This document shows, piece by piece, positions 15,830-23,556 of a stretch of DNA of 64,000 bases. Within the stretch, counting starts at the first letter, position 1, and each line of letters opens with the position of its first letter. The position numbers and the translations under genes are program-made. This DNA is from Paramagnetospirillum magneticum AMB-1. GTDB taxonomy: Bacteria; Pseudomonadota; Alphaproteobacteria; Rhodospirillales; Magnetospirillaceae. The stretch is from contig NC_007626.1 of assembly GCF_000009985.1 (NCBI RefSeq), forward strand, positions 496,001-560,000. The letters are read 5' to 3'. The notes beneath the pieces are model-generated. The model was not told the DNA's origin, made no database searches, and saw only the letters and a program-made list of their open reading frames with translations.

Positions 15830-16650
15830 CCATCAACCTCGATCACCGTTCCGTCACCCCCGTCGATCCCGCCGTCGGCTACATCGGCGGTAAGCGCAAC
15901 CTGGCCGGGGCCATCGTGCCCCTGATCCAATCGATCCCGCACACCTGCTACGCCGAGCCGTTCGCCGGCATGGGCGGCATCTTCTTCCGCCGCACCAGGG
16001 TGCCGCGCTCGGAGGTGATCAACGACGCCAGCCGCGACGTGGCGGTGTTCTTCCGCATCTTGCAGCGGCACTTCCCCCAGATGATGGACGTGCTGAAGTT
16101 CCAGATCACCAGCCGGGCCGAGTTCGAGCGCCTGTGCCGGGTCGATCCCGACACCCTCACCGACCTGGAGCGGAGCGCCCGCTTCCTGTACCTCCAGGCC
16201 ACGGCCTACGGCGGCAAGGTCGCCACCCGGACCTTCGGCGTCGATCCTCGCCGCGGAGGGCGATTCAACGTGACGTTGCTGGCCCAGCGCCTCGCCGAAC
16301 TGCACGAGCGGCTGGCTGGCGTCGTGCTGGAGTGCCTCGATTTCGAGGCGTTCATCCGCCGCTACGACCGCCCCTTCACCCTGTTCTACGTCGATCCGCC
16401 CTACGCCGGATCGGAGGGCTATTACGGCAAGCACCTGTTCAAGCCCGATGACTTGGTGCGGTTGGCGACCGCTTTGAAGGGCGTTCAAGGGTGGTTCATC
16501 ACCTCGAATGCCGACTGCCCCGAGGTGCGAGAAGCGTTCGCCGGCTGCGAGATCAGGGAGGTCCGGACCACCTATACGGCCGGCGGCCGTGGGCGGGTCA
16601 AGGCGGGCCGCGAGGTCATCATCATCGGGGGAGGAAATGGGACGGGATGA
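15826..16650 (+). CDS. D12-class DNA adenine methylase (Dam family)
   Basis: A 274-residue N6-adenine methyltransferase. The SAM-binding motif is YIGGKRNLAGAIV with YAEPFAGMGGIFF, and the catalytic DPPYAGSEGYYG motif (DPPY) lies near residue 190. This class methylates short sites such as GATC. It occupies the mom position of a Mu-like phage behind com and should protect phage DNA from host restriction. It is the second adenine methyltransferase of this prophage, the other being at 3056-3787. It is the last recognisable phage gene. Confidence 0.85.
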   Translation: MTINLDHRSVTPVDPAVGYIGGKRNLAGAIVPLIQSIPHTCYAEPFAGMGGIFFRRTRVPRSEVINDASRDVAVFFRILQRHFPQMMDVLKFQITSRAEFERLCRVDPDTLTDLERSARFLYLQATAYGGKVATRTFGVDPRRGGRFNVTLLAQRLAELHERLAGVVLECLDFEAFIRRYDRPFTLFYVDPPYAGSEGYYGKHLFKPDDLVRLATALKGVQGWFITSNADCPEVREAFAGCEIREVRTTYTAGGRGRVKAGREVIIIGGGNGTG

Positions 16651-16746
16651 ACCCGTTCACCGTGGGCCAAACCTAAGTGTCGTCCGGGCCAAAACTTCGC
16701 GGCGCGCTACAGGATATGAAGGCCATCCATTTCGCGGCATTCTCCC

Positions 16747-16785
16747 AAAGAAAAAGGCCCTAGCCGGGTAAGCGGCTAAGGCCTT
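16747..16785 (-). terminator. Intrinsic terminator facing left
   Basis: A 13-position stem (16754-16766 with 16773-16785, one mismatch) is followed on the minus strand by TTTTTCTTT. This is a good rho-independent terminator for leftward transcription, such as that from the Xre-like gene at 17201-17431. On the plus strand no T-tract follows. Confidence 0.7.
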
Positions 16786-16870
16786 GATCTAACTGGTGGG
16801 CCGAGCACACCAAAACAATCGCGATATATAATTGTATTGTATTGATATTTTTTAGTGCCGTATGGTGGGG

Positions 16871-16889
16871 TACCCCCAAATGTACCCCC
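16871..16889 (+). repeat. TACCCCC repeats, left copy
   Basis: TACCCCCAAATG followed directly by TACCCCC. The same 12-mer occurs on the minus strand across the integrase start codon (24782-24793) and near-copies lie at 24817-24845. Short repeats shared by the integrase region and the far end of an element are typical of integrase arm-type or excisionase binding sites. Confidence 0.55.
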
Positions 16890-17200
16890 GCATTCGATTG
16901 GTAGGGGGGCAATTTGCCACGGGGCGGCCCGTGATGGCGAAAGGGGGGAGGCATACGGTATGGGTGCCGTCCCGTGGCCGTCAATGGGCGGAAAGGGCGC
17001 GGCGGGTGCCCATTGTGCCGCCGGAACCGAAGGGCCGCCACGGGCCGCCGTTCGGACCTAAGTTCGTGGGCCGAGGCTCCGGCATGAGGTAGGGGGGGGC
17101 TGGCCAGTAGGATCTCTTTTTCTGCGTTGGCTGGACCCGCAGAGATATCCGCCTTCGGGACCATGACCCACAATGACCCATCTTCGCCCCAGTCCCGCCG

Positions 17201-17431
17201 CTATCGCCCCGCTGGCCCCTTGAGAAACTCCACCGGGTCCACTTCCAGCACATCCGCCAGCCGACCGATGATTTTCAGGCTGGCGTGGTACTTGCCGGTT
17301 TCAAGCTGGGCTAGATAGCTCCGGCTCATTTCCGCGTCGCAGGCAAGTTCGTCCTGCGACAGGCCCTTATCGTGGCGCAGTCGGCGGAGGTTGGTGGCGA
17401 ATAGCTCCCGCAGATCCATGCGGGTAGCCAA
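17201..17431 (-). CDS. Xre-family HTH regulator
   Basis: A 76-residue protein consisting of little more than a lambda-repressor-like domain: FATNLRRLRHDKGLSQDELACDAEMSRSYLAQLETGKYHASLKIIGRLADVLEV. It would act as a DNA-binding dimer. ATG 17431 is used here; ATG 17419 is also in frame. It is divergent from the caspase cargo genes, so the 150-bp gap between them probably holds both promoters and its operator. A role as the repressor of the island or cargo is inference. Confidence 0.82.
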   Translation of the reverse strand: MATRMDLRELFATNLRRLRHDKGLSQDELACDAEMSRSYLAQLETGKYHASLKIIGRLADVLEVDPVEFLKGPAGR

Positions 17432-17584
17432 TCACCTTGCTGGAAAGTTGCACCTCGATATACTGAGCAAACTGCCCGGCAGCCCGATGGGGCGGTGGAA
17501 AGTCAGTGCAAAACTTTTTCCGGCAAAAACAGCACAGCGCTCGTCATATGGTTAAACGGGCCGAACATGCTATCGTTTTGAGCG

Positions 17585-17785
17585 ATGGATGGGGCCGAAC
17601 GGGGGAGCGGGCGGATGGCATTCACACGGAAAACGGTTGGGTTGGCGGTTGGCATTCTTGCCCTGAGCGGAATTGCCTTCGCAGCCCCCGAGTCCAAACC
17701 CGCCCCATCCGTGGAACTGGCCCGTAGCCTGATCGCCGCCGAACAATTCGAGCAGGCAGTTGGCTATATCGGAAAAGCTGAATGA
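17585..17785 (+). CDS. Small secreted protein (signal-peptide microprotein)
   Basis: A 66-residue frame, or 56 residues if it starts at the internal ATG 17615, which is preceded by GGGGGAG. From that ATG it reads as a clear signal peptide (FTRKTVGLAVGILALSGIAFA, then APES) plus about 35 residues with a TPR-like helix (VELARSLIAAEQFEQAVGYIG). The stop overlaps the ATG of the caspase-like gene. It resembles the first part of a TPR protein and may be a truncated or split N-terminus of a larger ancestor. Confidence 0.55.
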   Translation: MDGAERGSGRMAFTRKTVGLAVGILALSGIAFAAPESKPAPSVELARSLIAAEQFEQAVGYIGKAE

Positions 17786-19197
17786 GCAAAATTCAGAATA
17801 CTCACGTCAGTTCATGGGTAAGTTTCTTGGCAGGTGCTTTCTTGCTAGGCACTGGGGAAATAGCAACCGCCACAGCAGGACAACTCGAGGACGGGGTGGA
17901 AGCCTACAAACTTGGAAAATACACTGAAAGTATTTATATTTTAAGGCCACTGGCAGAGAGTGGAGATAAAGACGCTCAATACCATATTGCGCTAATATAT
18001 TCAAATGGATATGGAATTCCACAAGATTACGAAAAGTCATCATATTGGTATAGGAAAGCGGCCGACCAAGGACTTGTTAACGCTCAGATCGTTGTTGGGT
18101 TTGGATATTATTTAGGACGATGGGGTTTTTCTAAAGATTACGTCCTTTCCCATATGTGGTTAAGTCTTGCCGCCAGCCAAGGAAATATAGATGGTGCAAA
18201 TGAGCGTGATCGTCTCGCAAGGCGCATGTCTCCAGCCGAGATTGCTAAGGCACAAAAGTTGGCGAGGGATTGGAAATCCGAGGGTAAGGGCTTGGAAAAG
18301 GTTGTCGTCCCTTCACCACCAAAATCAGCCAACCCTCCGCCCAAGTCACCTACCTTAGAACCCACCCAAAGCGGCGTCCTGACTGACCCGCTAATGTCAC
18401 TCCAGTACTTGAAAGCCCCTCATAGACCGGATGACGTGGCGGTGATTATCGGAAATTCGGACTATTCCCTCACGTCAAATGATATCCCATCAGTGCCCCC
18501 GGCAAAGAATGATGCCGCCGCCATGCGCCGATATGCCGCTGAGGCGCTGGGCATCCAGGAGGGGAATATCATCTTTGTTGAGAACGCCACCTCGACCCAG
18601 ATGACAGAGATTTTCGGCAACGAGCGCAGCCACAAGGGCAAGATTTTCAACTGGGTGAAGCCGGGAAAGTCGCGGGTCTTCGTGTATTACGCTGGTCATG
18701 GAGCGCCGATCAGCAAAGATACGGCCGTGCTGGTGCCGGTTGATGCCACGCCATCGGGGCTGCCGGTAAGCGGATACCCTTTGAACTTGCTCTACGCCAA
18801 TCTTGCGAAGCTCCATGCCGAGAGCGTGACCGTGGTGTTGGAGTCGTGCTTTTCGGGGGCCAGTGAGGCGGGGGCGGTGATCGCAGCCGCTTCACCCGTC
18901 CTGATAACCGCCAAGCCGTCAATAGTGCCGCCGAACATCACCGTCATAGCGGCGGGGGCGGCGGATCAGATCGCCTCCTGGGACCAGGACAAATCCCACG
19001 GCCTTATGACCAAGGCGTTCCTGCTTGGCATGTCCGGAGATGCGGACAAGCCGCCTTATGGGAATGGGGACGGAGTTGTCTCTTTTGATGAAATAGGGCC
19101 TTACATATCGGAGAACGTAAAATACATGGCTCGTCGATACTGGGGGCGAGATCAGGATGTTATTGTTATATTAGGTCAAATTAGAGACGGCCAATGA
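17782..19197 (+). CDS. Sel1-repeat caspase-like protease (C14 family)
   Basis: A 471-residue predicted exported protein. An N-terminal hydrophobic segment (SFLAGAFLLGTGEIATATA) is followed by Sel1/TPR-like repeats (GDKDAQYHIALIYSNGYGIPQDYEKSSYWYRKAADQG and a second copy). A Pro-rich linker (about residues 175-200) leads to a caspase fold. The catalytic dyad is visible: His306 in VYYAGHGAP and Cys356 in VVLESCFSGA. It starts with VAVIIGNSDY, as bacterial orthocaspases do. It sits in a cassette with a microprotein upstream and a two-TM protein downstream, with overlapping stops and starts. The DNA is more AT-rich than the genome. A defence or cell-death role is inference. Confidence 0.85.
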   Translation: MSKIQNTHVSSWVSFLAGAFLLGTGEIATATAGQLEDGVEAYKLGKYTESIYILRPLAESGDKDAQYHIALIYSNGYGIPQDYEKSSYWYRKAADQGLVNAQIVVGFGYYLGRWGFSKDYVLSHMWLSLAASQGNIDGANERDRLARRMSPAEIAKAQKLARDWKSEGKGLEKVVVPSPPKSANPPPKSPTLEPTQSGVLTDPLMSLQYLKAPHRPDDVAVIIGNSDYSLTSNDIPSVPPAKNDAAAMRRYAAEALGIQEGNIIFVENATSTQMTEIFGNERSHKGKIFNWVKPGKSRVFVYYAGHGAPISKDTAVLVPVDATPSGLPVSGYPLNLLYANLAKLHAESVTVVLESCFSGASEAGAVIAAASPVLITAKPSIVPPNITVIAAGAADQIASWDQDKSHGLMTKAFLLGMSGDADKPPYGNGDGVVSFDEIGPYISENVKYMARRYWGRDQDVIVILGQIRDGQ

Positions 19198-19859
19198 TTA
19201 GCTCGAGCGACATGGTTTTTGTTGATTTCGTGTTCCGGGAAAAAGCGCGCGAGCTTATTGATGAGCTTTATCGAAAAGAAGAAGCTCTGGGAATTCGCAA
19301 TAGAATTGAATTTTTTAGCGGAGGGCGCCCATTTCCTCATACCAGCCAAGAGAGCCTAGCTCAATATGCTAAGAGCGAAGACAGTTATTTTCGTGGAATG
19401 ATAAGGAATTGTTATTTTAAAGACATACAAAATGCGAGCGATAGGGCTGATTTGATATCTATTCGTATGAAATTGCGCGAAACTTACATGACTTGCTGGA
19501 GTGAAACTCTCGAAAATATAAGAAAATCTGCGCATTTTGAGGAATTTGCATCTGAGTTCATGCCTGGATCAGTAGGAGTGATTTTGTTTCTTATTGCAAT
19601 AATTTTTATGCATGTGTCCGGATATAGGCTTTTCAATCTCCAGTTAATTTTGGGGGCGGGGTTAGTTGGTGGGGCTAGCTATGTCTTGCTCTCGCTTTGG
19701 CGGGGGATGCTTCTAAAAGAAGCGATTGCCAACCTTAATAAGGCCCTCTCTGCGACACCAAATGCACCTGAGAAAGACTTGTTTTCTAATAGAGAGGCAA
19801 TGACGGGTGAACGAGATATAGAATTTGAAAGTTATCTTTTTGTAAATGGGCTTATTTAA
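19194..19859 (+). CDS. Two-TM membrane protein coupled to the caspase gene
   Basis: A 221-residue protein; its ATG overlaps the caspase stop. The N-terminal about 125 residues are charged and helical. Two hydrophobic segments follow (VGVILFLIAIIFMHVSG and LILGAGLVGGASYVLLSLW), then a polar tail. Codon use is AT-rich with many ATA and TTT codons, unlike the host. I do not recognise the family. Coupling to a caspase-like protease raises the idea of a membrane effector or substrate released by cleavage, but nothing in the sequence proves this. Confidence 0.65.
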   Translation: MISSSDMVFVDFVFREKARELIDELYRKEEALGIRNRIEFFSGGRPFPHTSQESLAQYAKSEDSYFRGMIRNCYFKDIQNASDRADLISIRMKLRETYMTCWSETLENIRKSAHFEEFASEFMPGSVGVILFLIAIIFMHVSGYRLFNLQLILGAGLVGGASYVLLSLWRGMLLKEAIANLNKALSATPNAPEKDLFSNREAMTGERDIEFESYLFVNGLI

Positions 19860-20166
19860 ATGTTGTCCATCGGACAATGGCTTTGGGGACATTGTGTTTC
19901 TGTAGACTGGGAAATGTAGATGCTGAAGGAATAGCGCCATAACAACCCGATGGGGTGGCGAATGGCATGGCACCCATCTGGGAGCTCTGTGTGTGGGGGG
20001 GCTCGGAGGGTAGCATGGTATTTCTGGTTGAGGCGGTATCGGCAATCTCCGTCGCCCCGCAATTAGCCGCACGTATCCAAGGGGGATGGAAAGAGGCGTT
20101 TACCCTCCCGCTGGATCAGATGCACAAGGCACGGCTTCGGCCTGGACGGAAGAAAGGTCAGCTATC
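19860..20166. other. Intergenic stretch without a clear gene
   Basis: About 307 bp between the two-TM gene and the next hypothetical gene. Short open frames are present, but none has a good ribosome-binding site or recognisable product. I saw no repeat or strong hairpin. Confidence 0.4.
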
Positions 20167-20685
20167 TTGACTCACAATTCGTTGCCACCTGTAGAACGGC
20201 TCCCCCCTAGCTATTCGCCCAGGCAAGTTATTTTGGACTGCTACAAGCTCGACTTCCCCATAAATGGGGGGTGGGGCTACGCGATGGAAGATGCATGTGT
20301 AATTGACAAAGGGGATCATACCGTCGAAAAAAACATCCCATTTGACGGCGTTGGTGTTGAGTATGCTTTTGTAGAAAAGAGGATTTACTGCGAGCTAATT
20401 TTATTCCTACCTCGTGGGAGGGAATATTCTGGAATTTCGTGGAAATTGCTTCAGCAGGATTTGATAAATCGCGATGGTCGGGATTTCGACAGGTTAATGT
20501 ATTCAGTGACCGCGCTGCCCACTTCGGATTGGGAGAGCCTTAAGGCTGAATGGGAAGGACCTGACGGCATTCGCTCCCCAACCTTCGACAGCGAGGCTCA
20601 TCATAGGAAGCACGAGTCAAAAACCATTTCGCTGGTTCGGGAGTATTGGTTCGATATCACCAGCTTTTATGGACAGACCGGATAG
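20167..20685 (+). CDS. Hypothetical island protein
   Basis: About 172 residues from TTG 20167, which has AGAAAGG about 10 bp upstream. The frame is open to an ATG at 20086, but that start has its AAGGGGG directly against the ATG. The product has YSPRQVILDCYKLDFPINGGWGYAMEDACVI, is rich in aromatic and acidic residues, and has no signal or TM. I do not recognise it. It is plus-strand cargo like the caspase genes. Confidence 0.5.
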   Translation: MTHNSLPPVERLPPSYSPRQVILDCYKLDFPINGGWGYAMEDACVIDKGDHTVEKNIPFDGVGVEYAFVEKRIYCELILFLPRGREYSGISWKLLQQDLINRDGRDFDRLMYSVTALPTSDWESLKAEWEGPDGIRSPTFDSEAHHRKHESKTISLVREYWFDITSFYGQTG

Positions 20686-20815
20686 CTGAATACCGGGTTT
20701 ATGGGGGCCGTGCGAGAGGGTGTTTTGAGTCTGGGCGCCGATAAGGCTCCCAAGTCAGGTGCCCGTCCCACCTTTGATTATCGAACATGGCCCCAGCCCT
20801 TCTCCGGGAAATCGA

Positions 20816-21175
20816 CTAGGAACCGGGGCGGCGGATTGCGAAGGAATGCGAAGAAATATCCAGCAATCCAGGGCGGTGCGGGCCGCGAGCCCGGATCGTC
20901 GGGAGTTCGGCCAGGGTCAGGTCGCGACTCGGGGGCGGCACCGGGGTGCTGGCCTTCGGGATGCTGTTGCGATTAACCAGCCATACCTCGTCCGGCCGGA
21001 TCAGGATGCTGATCGAGTCGTATGGGGTTGATCCGGTGGCGCGGCGCTCGCGGTCACGGAGTTCGTAAAGGCGGCGGCGGAGGCGACGGGCCTCGCGGGG
21101 ATCGGCGACGGAAAGGACAATGCCGACATCGGCGGCAAGGGCGCGGTCGAAGGCGTCGCGAAGGTGGTCGGTCAT
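20816..21175 (-). CDS. Hypothetical protein downstream of the island helicase
   Basis: A 119-residue protein on the strand of the integrase operon. The first half is helical and basic (EARRLRRRLYELRDRERRATG), with SISILIRPDEVWLVNR in the middle. The last 30 residues are Pro/Arg-rich. It follows the helicase gene across a 185-bp gap. No family is recognised. Its codon use and position support a real gene, with moderate doubt. Confidence 0.5.
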   Translation of the reverse strand: MTDHLRDAFDRALAADVGIVLSVADPREARRLRRRLYELRDRERRATGSTPYDSISILIRPDEVWLVNRNSIPKASTPVPPPSRDLTLAELPTIRARGPHRPGLLDISSHSFAIRRPGS

Positions 21176-21270
21176 GGCGTCACCGTATCGGCATTTGGAT
21201 GGGGGGTGGGGGAGGTGTTATCGGTCATCTTCAAATCCTTTCGTTGCCGTGACCCCGTGGCGGGACGGAC

Positions 21271-21306
21271 GGGACATCGGACACCCCCCTAAAGGGGGGA
21301 TGTCCC
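21271..21306. other. Inverted repeat after the helicase gene
   Basis: A two-part hairpin: GGGACA (21271-21276) pairs with TGTCCC (21301-21306), and inside it six C (21284-21289) pair with six G (21294-21299) around TAAA. No T-tract follows on either strand. More TGTCCCG copies lie in the next 80 bp, up to the end of the helicase gene. It could be a structural or protein-binding site. Confidence 0.45.
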
Positions 21307-21360
21307 GTATGTCACGATCCCCCGCCCAAGCCGGGACAAGGACAATCGGTACAAATTTCC

Positions 21361-22596
21361 CTATTGTCCCGTTTGTCCCGATATGCCAACGATCCAAACC
21401 CAAGTGTCTTCCACCTTGACCTTCATTGTTTCCAGTAGTTTGTCTTTTGCTCGCCGAAAGGCTGTCCTCTTGGCTTCCGCTTTGTTGTCGTGGATTTCCG
21501 GCGCAGCGTAGAAGGCATTCCGCCAGTCATTCATCAGCACTCCGCGCTTCCCTTTTCCATCCCCATCCGGAACCGGCTGCCCACGCTCATCGATCACCGC
21601 TTTCAACACCCGTAACGCAACGACAGCCTGCCCGGTTTCCTTCTTTGCAATTTGGACCGATGGACTGGGAATAGCCGGTTCAATGACACAACTCGTCACC
21701 GGTTTGCCCCGAAGGTTATTGCCGAGTCTAACGACATGGAGAGCAAAAGATTGATCCTCCCCTACCGCCATGTCTCGCTGCTTCTTCTGCTTCAGGACGG
21801 CAATCTCCCTCGGATTGTCCGGGCATTGAATGGCTAGGATTGCATCAAAATCCGTTTTTTCTGTTGAATTGGCGCTGTCATTAGAAGTTTTTTCTGTATC
21901 TTTTACCTCATTTTCTTTTTTCACCCCTTTGGAAATCTCAATCTCTGTGTCGATAGACCCAAGCAACGAGCTGTGTCCACGTGCGCCATTATTGAGATTT
22001 TTGCCAGAATGGTGGATCAGCATCAGGTGAGCGCCTGTTTCACGTCGCACCAGATCAACATTTTTGATCAATTCCCCCATAGCTTGAGAGCTGTTTTCAT
22101 CGCTTCCATCCAATGCTCGGTTTACCGTATCAATGATGACAAGCTTAACTTGACCAGCCTCCTTAGAGATCAGCATTATCACATCAATTAATTTTTGAAC
22201 TAAGCCGTCAAGAAGTGTGACCCGCCCTTGTACTGTGTAGTACGGAACTTCACATTCGATTGACTTATGCTTTTTCCATGCTGCCACACGGTTTTTCACC
22301 GCATTGCCACCTTCCAGCGCGAAATGCACGACAGGTCCGCCAGTGACTTCTTTTCCCCACCAAGAGCGATTAGCCGCCACGTGTAAGCCTATGTCCATCG
22401 CAATGAAGGTTTTTCCTGCATTGCTCGGGCCAAACATCACGGAAGAACCGCCCTCGCAAAGCAAGCCCTCCACAAAATCCAGTGTGTCGAGGATTGGCTC
22501 AACTTCACAAAATCTTGTGACAGCCAGCCCTAATGCAGCGAAGTCAACTTTTCCCATCGGAACAGTCCAATTTTGATGTGCAAATACCGCTAGCAA
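21361..22596 (-). CDS. AAA/RepA-like helicase of the island
   Basis: Up to 411 residues (TTG 22596), or 398 from ATG 22557. It is a RecA-fold ATPase of the AAA_25/RepA type. Walker A is GPSNAGKTFIAMDI, Walker B is VKLVIIDTVNRAL and a sensor-like LMLIHHSGKN follows. A low-complexity acidic/Lys region (KENEVKDTEKTSNDSANST) interrupts the domain and a C-terminal DNA-binding-like region ends the protein. Such proteins support replication of plasmids and P4-like islands. It is cotranscribed with the AlpA-like gene and probably with the integrase. Confidence 0.8.
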   Translation of the reverse strand: MLAVFAHQNWTVPMGKVDFAALGLAVTRFCEVEPILDTLDFVEGLLCEGGSSVMFGPSNAGKTFIAMDIGLHVAANRSWWGKEVTGGPVVHFALEGGNAVKNRVAAWKKHKSIECEVPYYTVQGRVTLLDGLVQKLIDVIMLISKEAGQVKLVIIDTVNRALDGSDENSSQAMGELIKNVDLVRRETGAHLMLIHHSGKNLNNGARGHSSLLGSIDTEIEISKGVKKENEVKDTEKTSNDSANSTEKTDFDAILAIQCPDNPREIAVLKQKKQRDMAVGEDQSFALHVVRLGNNLRGKPVTSCVIEPAIPSPSVQIAKKETGQAVVALRVLKAVIDERGQPVPDGDGKGKRGVLMNDWRNAFYAAPEIHDNKAEAKRTAFRRAKDKLLETMKVKVEDTWVWIVGISGQTGQ

Positions 22597-22614
22597 ATTT
22601 CAGCAGAATGGAGA

Positions 22615-22851
22615 CTATGGGCCGACCTGGGTCAGCCCTGGCCCCCTGAGGCGATAGATGCGGCTGATCGCTGCGTTGATCTCCAGTGCCGCATCTTCTA
22701 GCCCGTGGGCTTTGTGGTGCTCAGTCAGGTCCATGAGCTGACGCAGGACCGTTTCCCATGCCTCGTCGCTTGACGCCACGGCCTGTTCGAGAATGTGGCG
22801 CACCTGGAGCTGGGCGACTTGAATTTCAGAGTTCATGTTGTCGGAAGTCAT
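22615..22851 (-). CDS. Small helical island protein
   Basis: A 78-residue, mostly helical and acidic protein (QVAQLQVRHILEQAVASSDEAWETVLRQLMDL). Its ATG overlaps the stop of the AlpA-like gene by four bases, and its end lies 18 bp before the helicase start, so it belongs to the same operon. No known family or motif is seen. Confidence 0.6.
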   Translation of the reverse strand: MTSDNMNSEIQVAQLQVRHILEQAVASSDEAWETVLRQLMDLTEHHKAHGLEDAALEINAAISRIYRLRGPGLTQVGP

Positions 22852-23033
22852 TGCTCAGGGTCCTCGCCAGAAAGCAGGTCTTTGAGGCTGCTATAGACGA
22901 CGAGGCGGCGGGAACCGATCTTGATTGTCTTGATTTTCTCAGCCGCGATAAGTTCATAGAACTTGGTGCGGCCTAAGCCGCTTGCCCTCAACGCGGCTGG
23001 GACCGTTAGAGTGATCGGGTCGAGATCATTCAT
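22848..23033 (-). CDS. AlpA/excisionase-like HTH protein
   Basis: A 61-residue protein with the MerR-like/AlpA helix-turn-helix pattern: VPAALRASGLGRTKFYELIAAEKIKTIKIGSRRLV. Such proteins activate integrase expression or act as excisionase (Xis) in P4-type islands. It lies between the integrase and helicase genes, and the TACCCCC repeats near the integrase start are candidate binding sites. Confidence 0.8.
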   Translation of the reverse strand: MNDLDPITLTVPAALRASGLGRTKFYELIAAEKIKTIKIGSRRLVVYSSLKDLLSGEDPEQ

Positions 23034-23121
23034 TGTTGTCCTCCATAATCCGTATGAACGGGGATGGATGGACGATTACATGTGTATGGGGTGGGCGCGA
23101 CGGACAGAAAAAGAAAGAAAA

Positions 23122-23556
23122 TTATTGTCCGCGAATGCGGCGGTATAAGGGCTTGTTTTTAGAGCAATTTTCTAAAACTAGCCGACCTTCACTTCGCTCC
23201 CTAAGAAGTCTTCTGAGTCTCTTCTCAATTGCAGACTCGCTATGAAACTCCTTCGGCCTTTCCTCGTTAGTGAACCTAGCCATCATACGTCGGCCGAGAA
23301 AGGCTGGGAGTTCTTCTGGTGCAGAGTCGTCTTTTGCCAAGCTGTCATAAAGAGCTAACAGGATATTCTCCCATTTGGACAAATTCTCTTTCGGTGGCCG
23401 TCCTCGTCCTTTCTTGTGAACTTTGATTAATTCTTTCCAAGTTCTTTCAGCGCCATCGACTCCGAGTAGCTGAACCGACTCGGTGCAGACCGCACGCATA
23501 CGTTCAATGAGATCAGGTGGGATTGCCTCCAAACTATCGGGATCGTCAGTTGGCAT
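23122..23556 (-). CDS. Hypothetical protein overlapping the integrase end
   Basis: A 144-residue basic protein. It contains KVHKKGRGRPPKENLSKWENILLALYDSLA, with an AT-hook-like GRGRPPK, and a C-terminal Arg/Lys-rich helix (IEKRLRRLLRERSEGRL). Its start overlaps the integrase stop by 11 bp, so it is translated in the same operon. The AT-hook suggests DNA contact. The family is unknown to me. Confidence 0.6.
   Translation of the reverse strand: MPTDDPDSLEAIPPDLIERMRAVCTESVQLLGVDGAERTWKELIKVHKKGRGRPPKENLSKWENILLALYDSLAKDDSAPEELPAFLGRRMMARFTNEERPKEFHSESAIEKRLRRLLRERSEGRLVLENCSKNKPLYRRIRGQ

Larger units (their letters stand above)
16651..17200. other. Gene-free boundary region between prophage and island
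   Basis: About 550 bp without a convincing gene. It holds a minus-strand terminator (16747-16785), an AT-rich stretch (16819-16856) that stands out from the GC-rich surroundings, and two TACCCCC repeats (16871-16889) that recur beside the integrase. It also has imperfect repeats of GTGGGCCGAG. The right end of the prophage and the left end of the integrase-bearing island probably both lie here, but I could not define either exactly. Confidence 0.5.

Noticed and set aside
16795..16807. TGGTGGGCCGAGC as a left attachment copy of the tRNA-Ala 3' end (TGGTGGAGCCGAGC)
   Set aside because: It differs by one base deletion, matches only about 13 bp, and a similar GTGGGCCGAG also occurs at 17066. Integration at tRNA ends usually leaves a longer exact repeat, so the site is not annotated.
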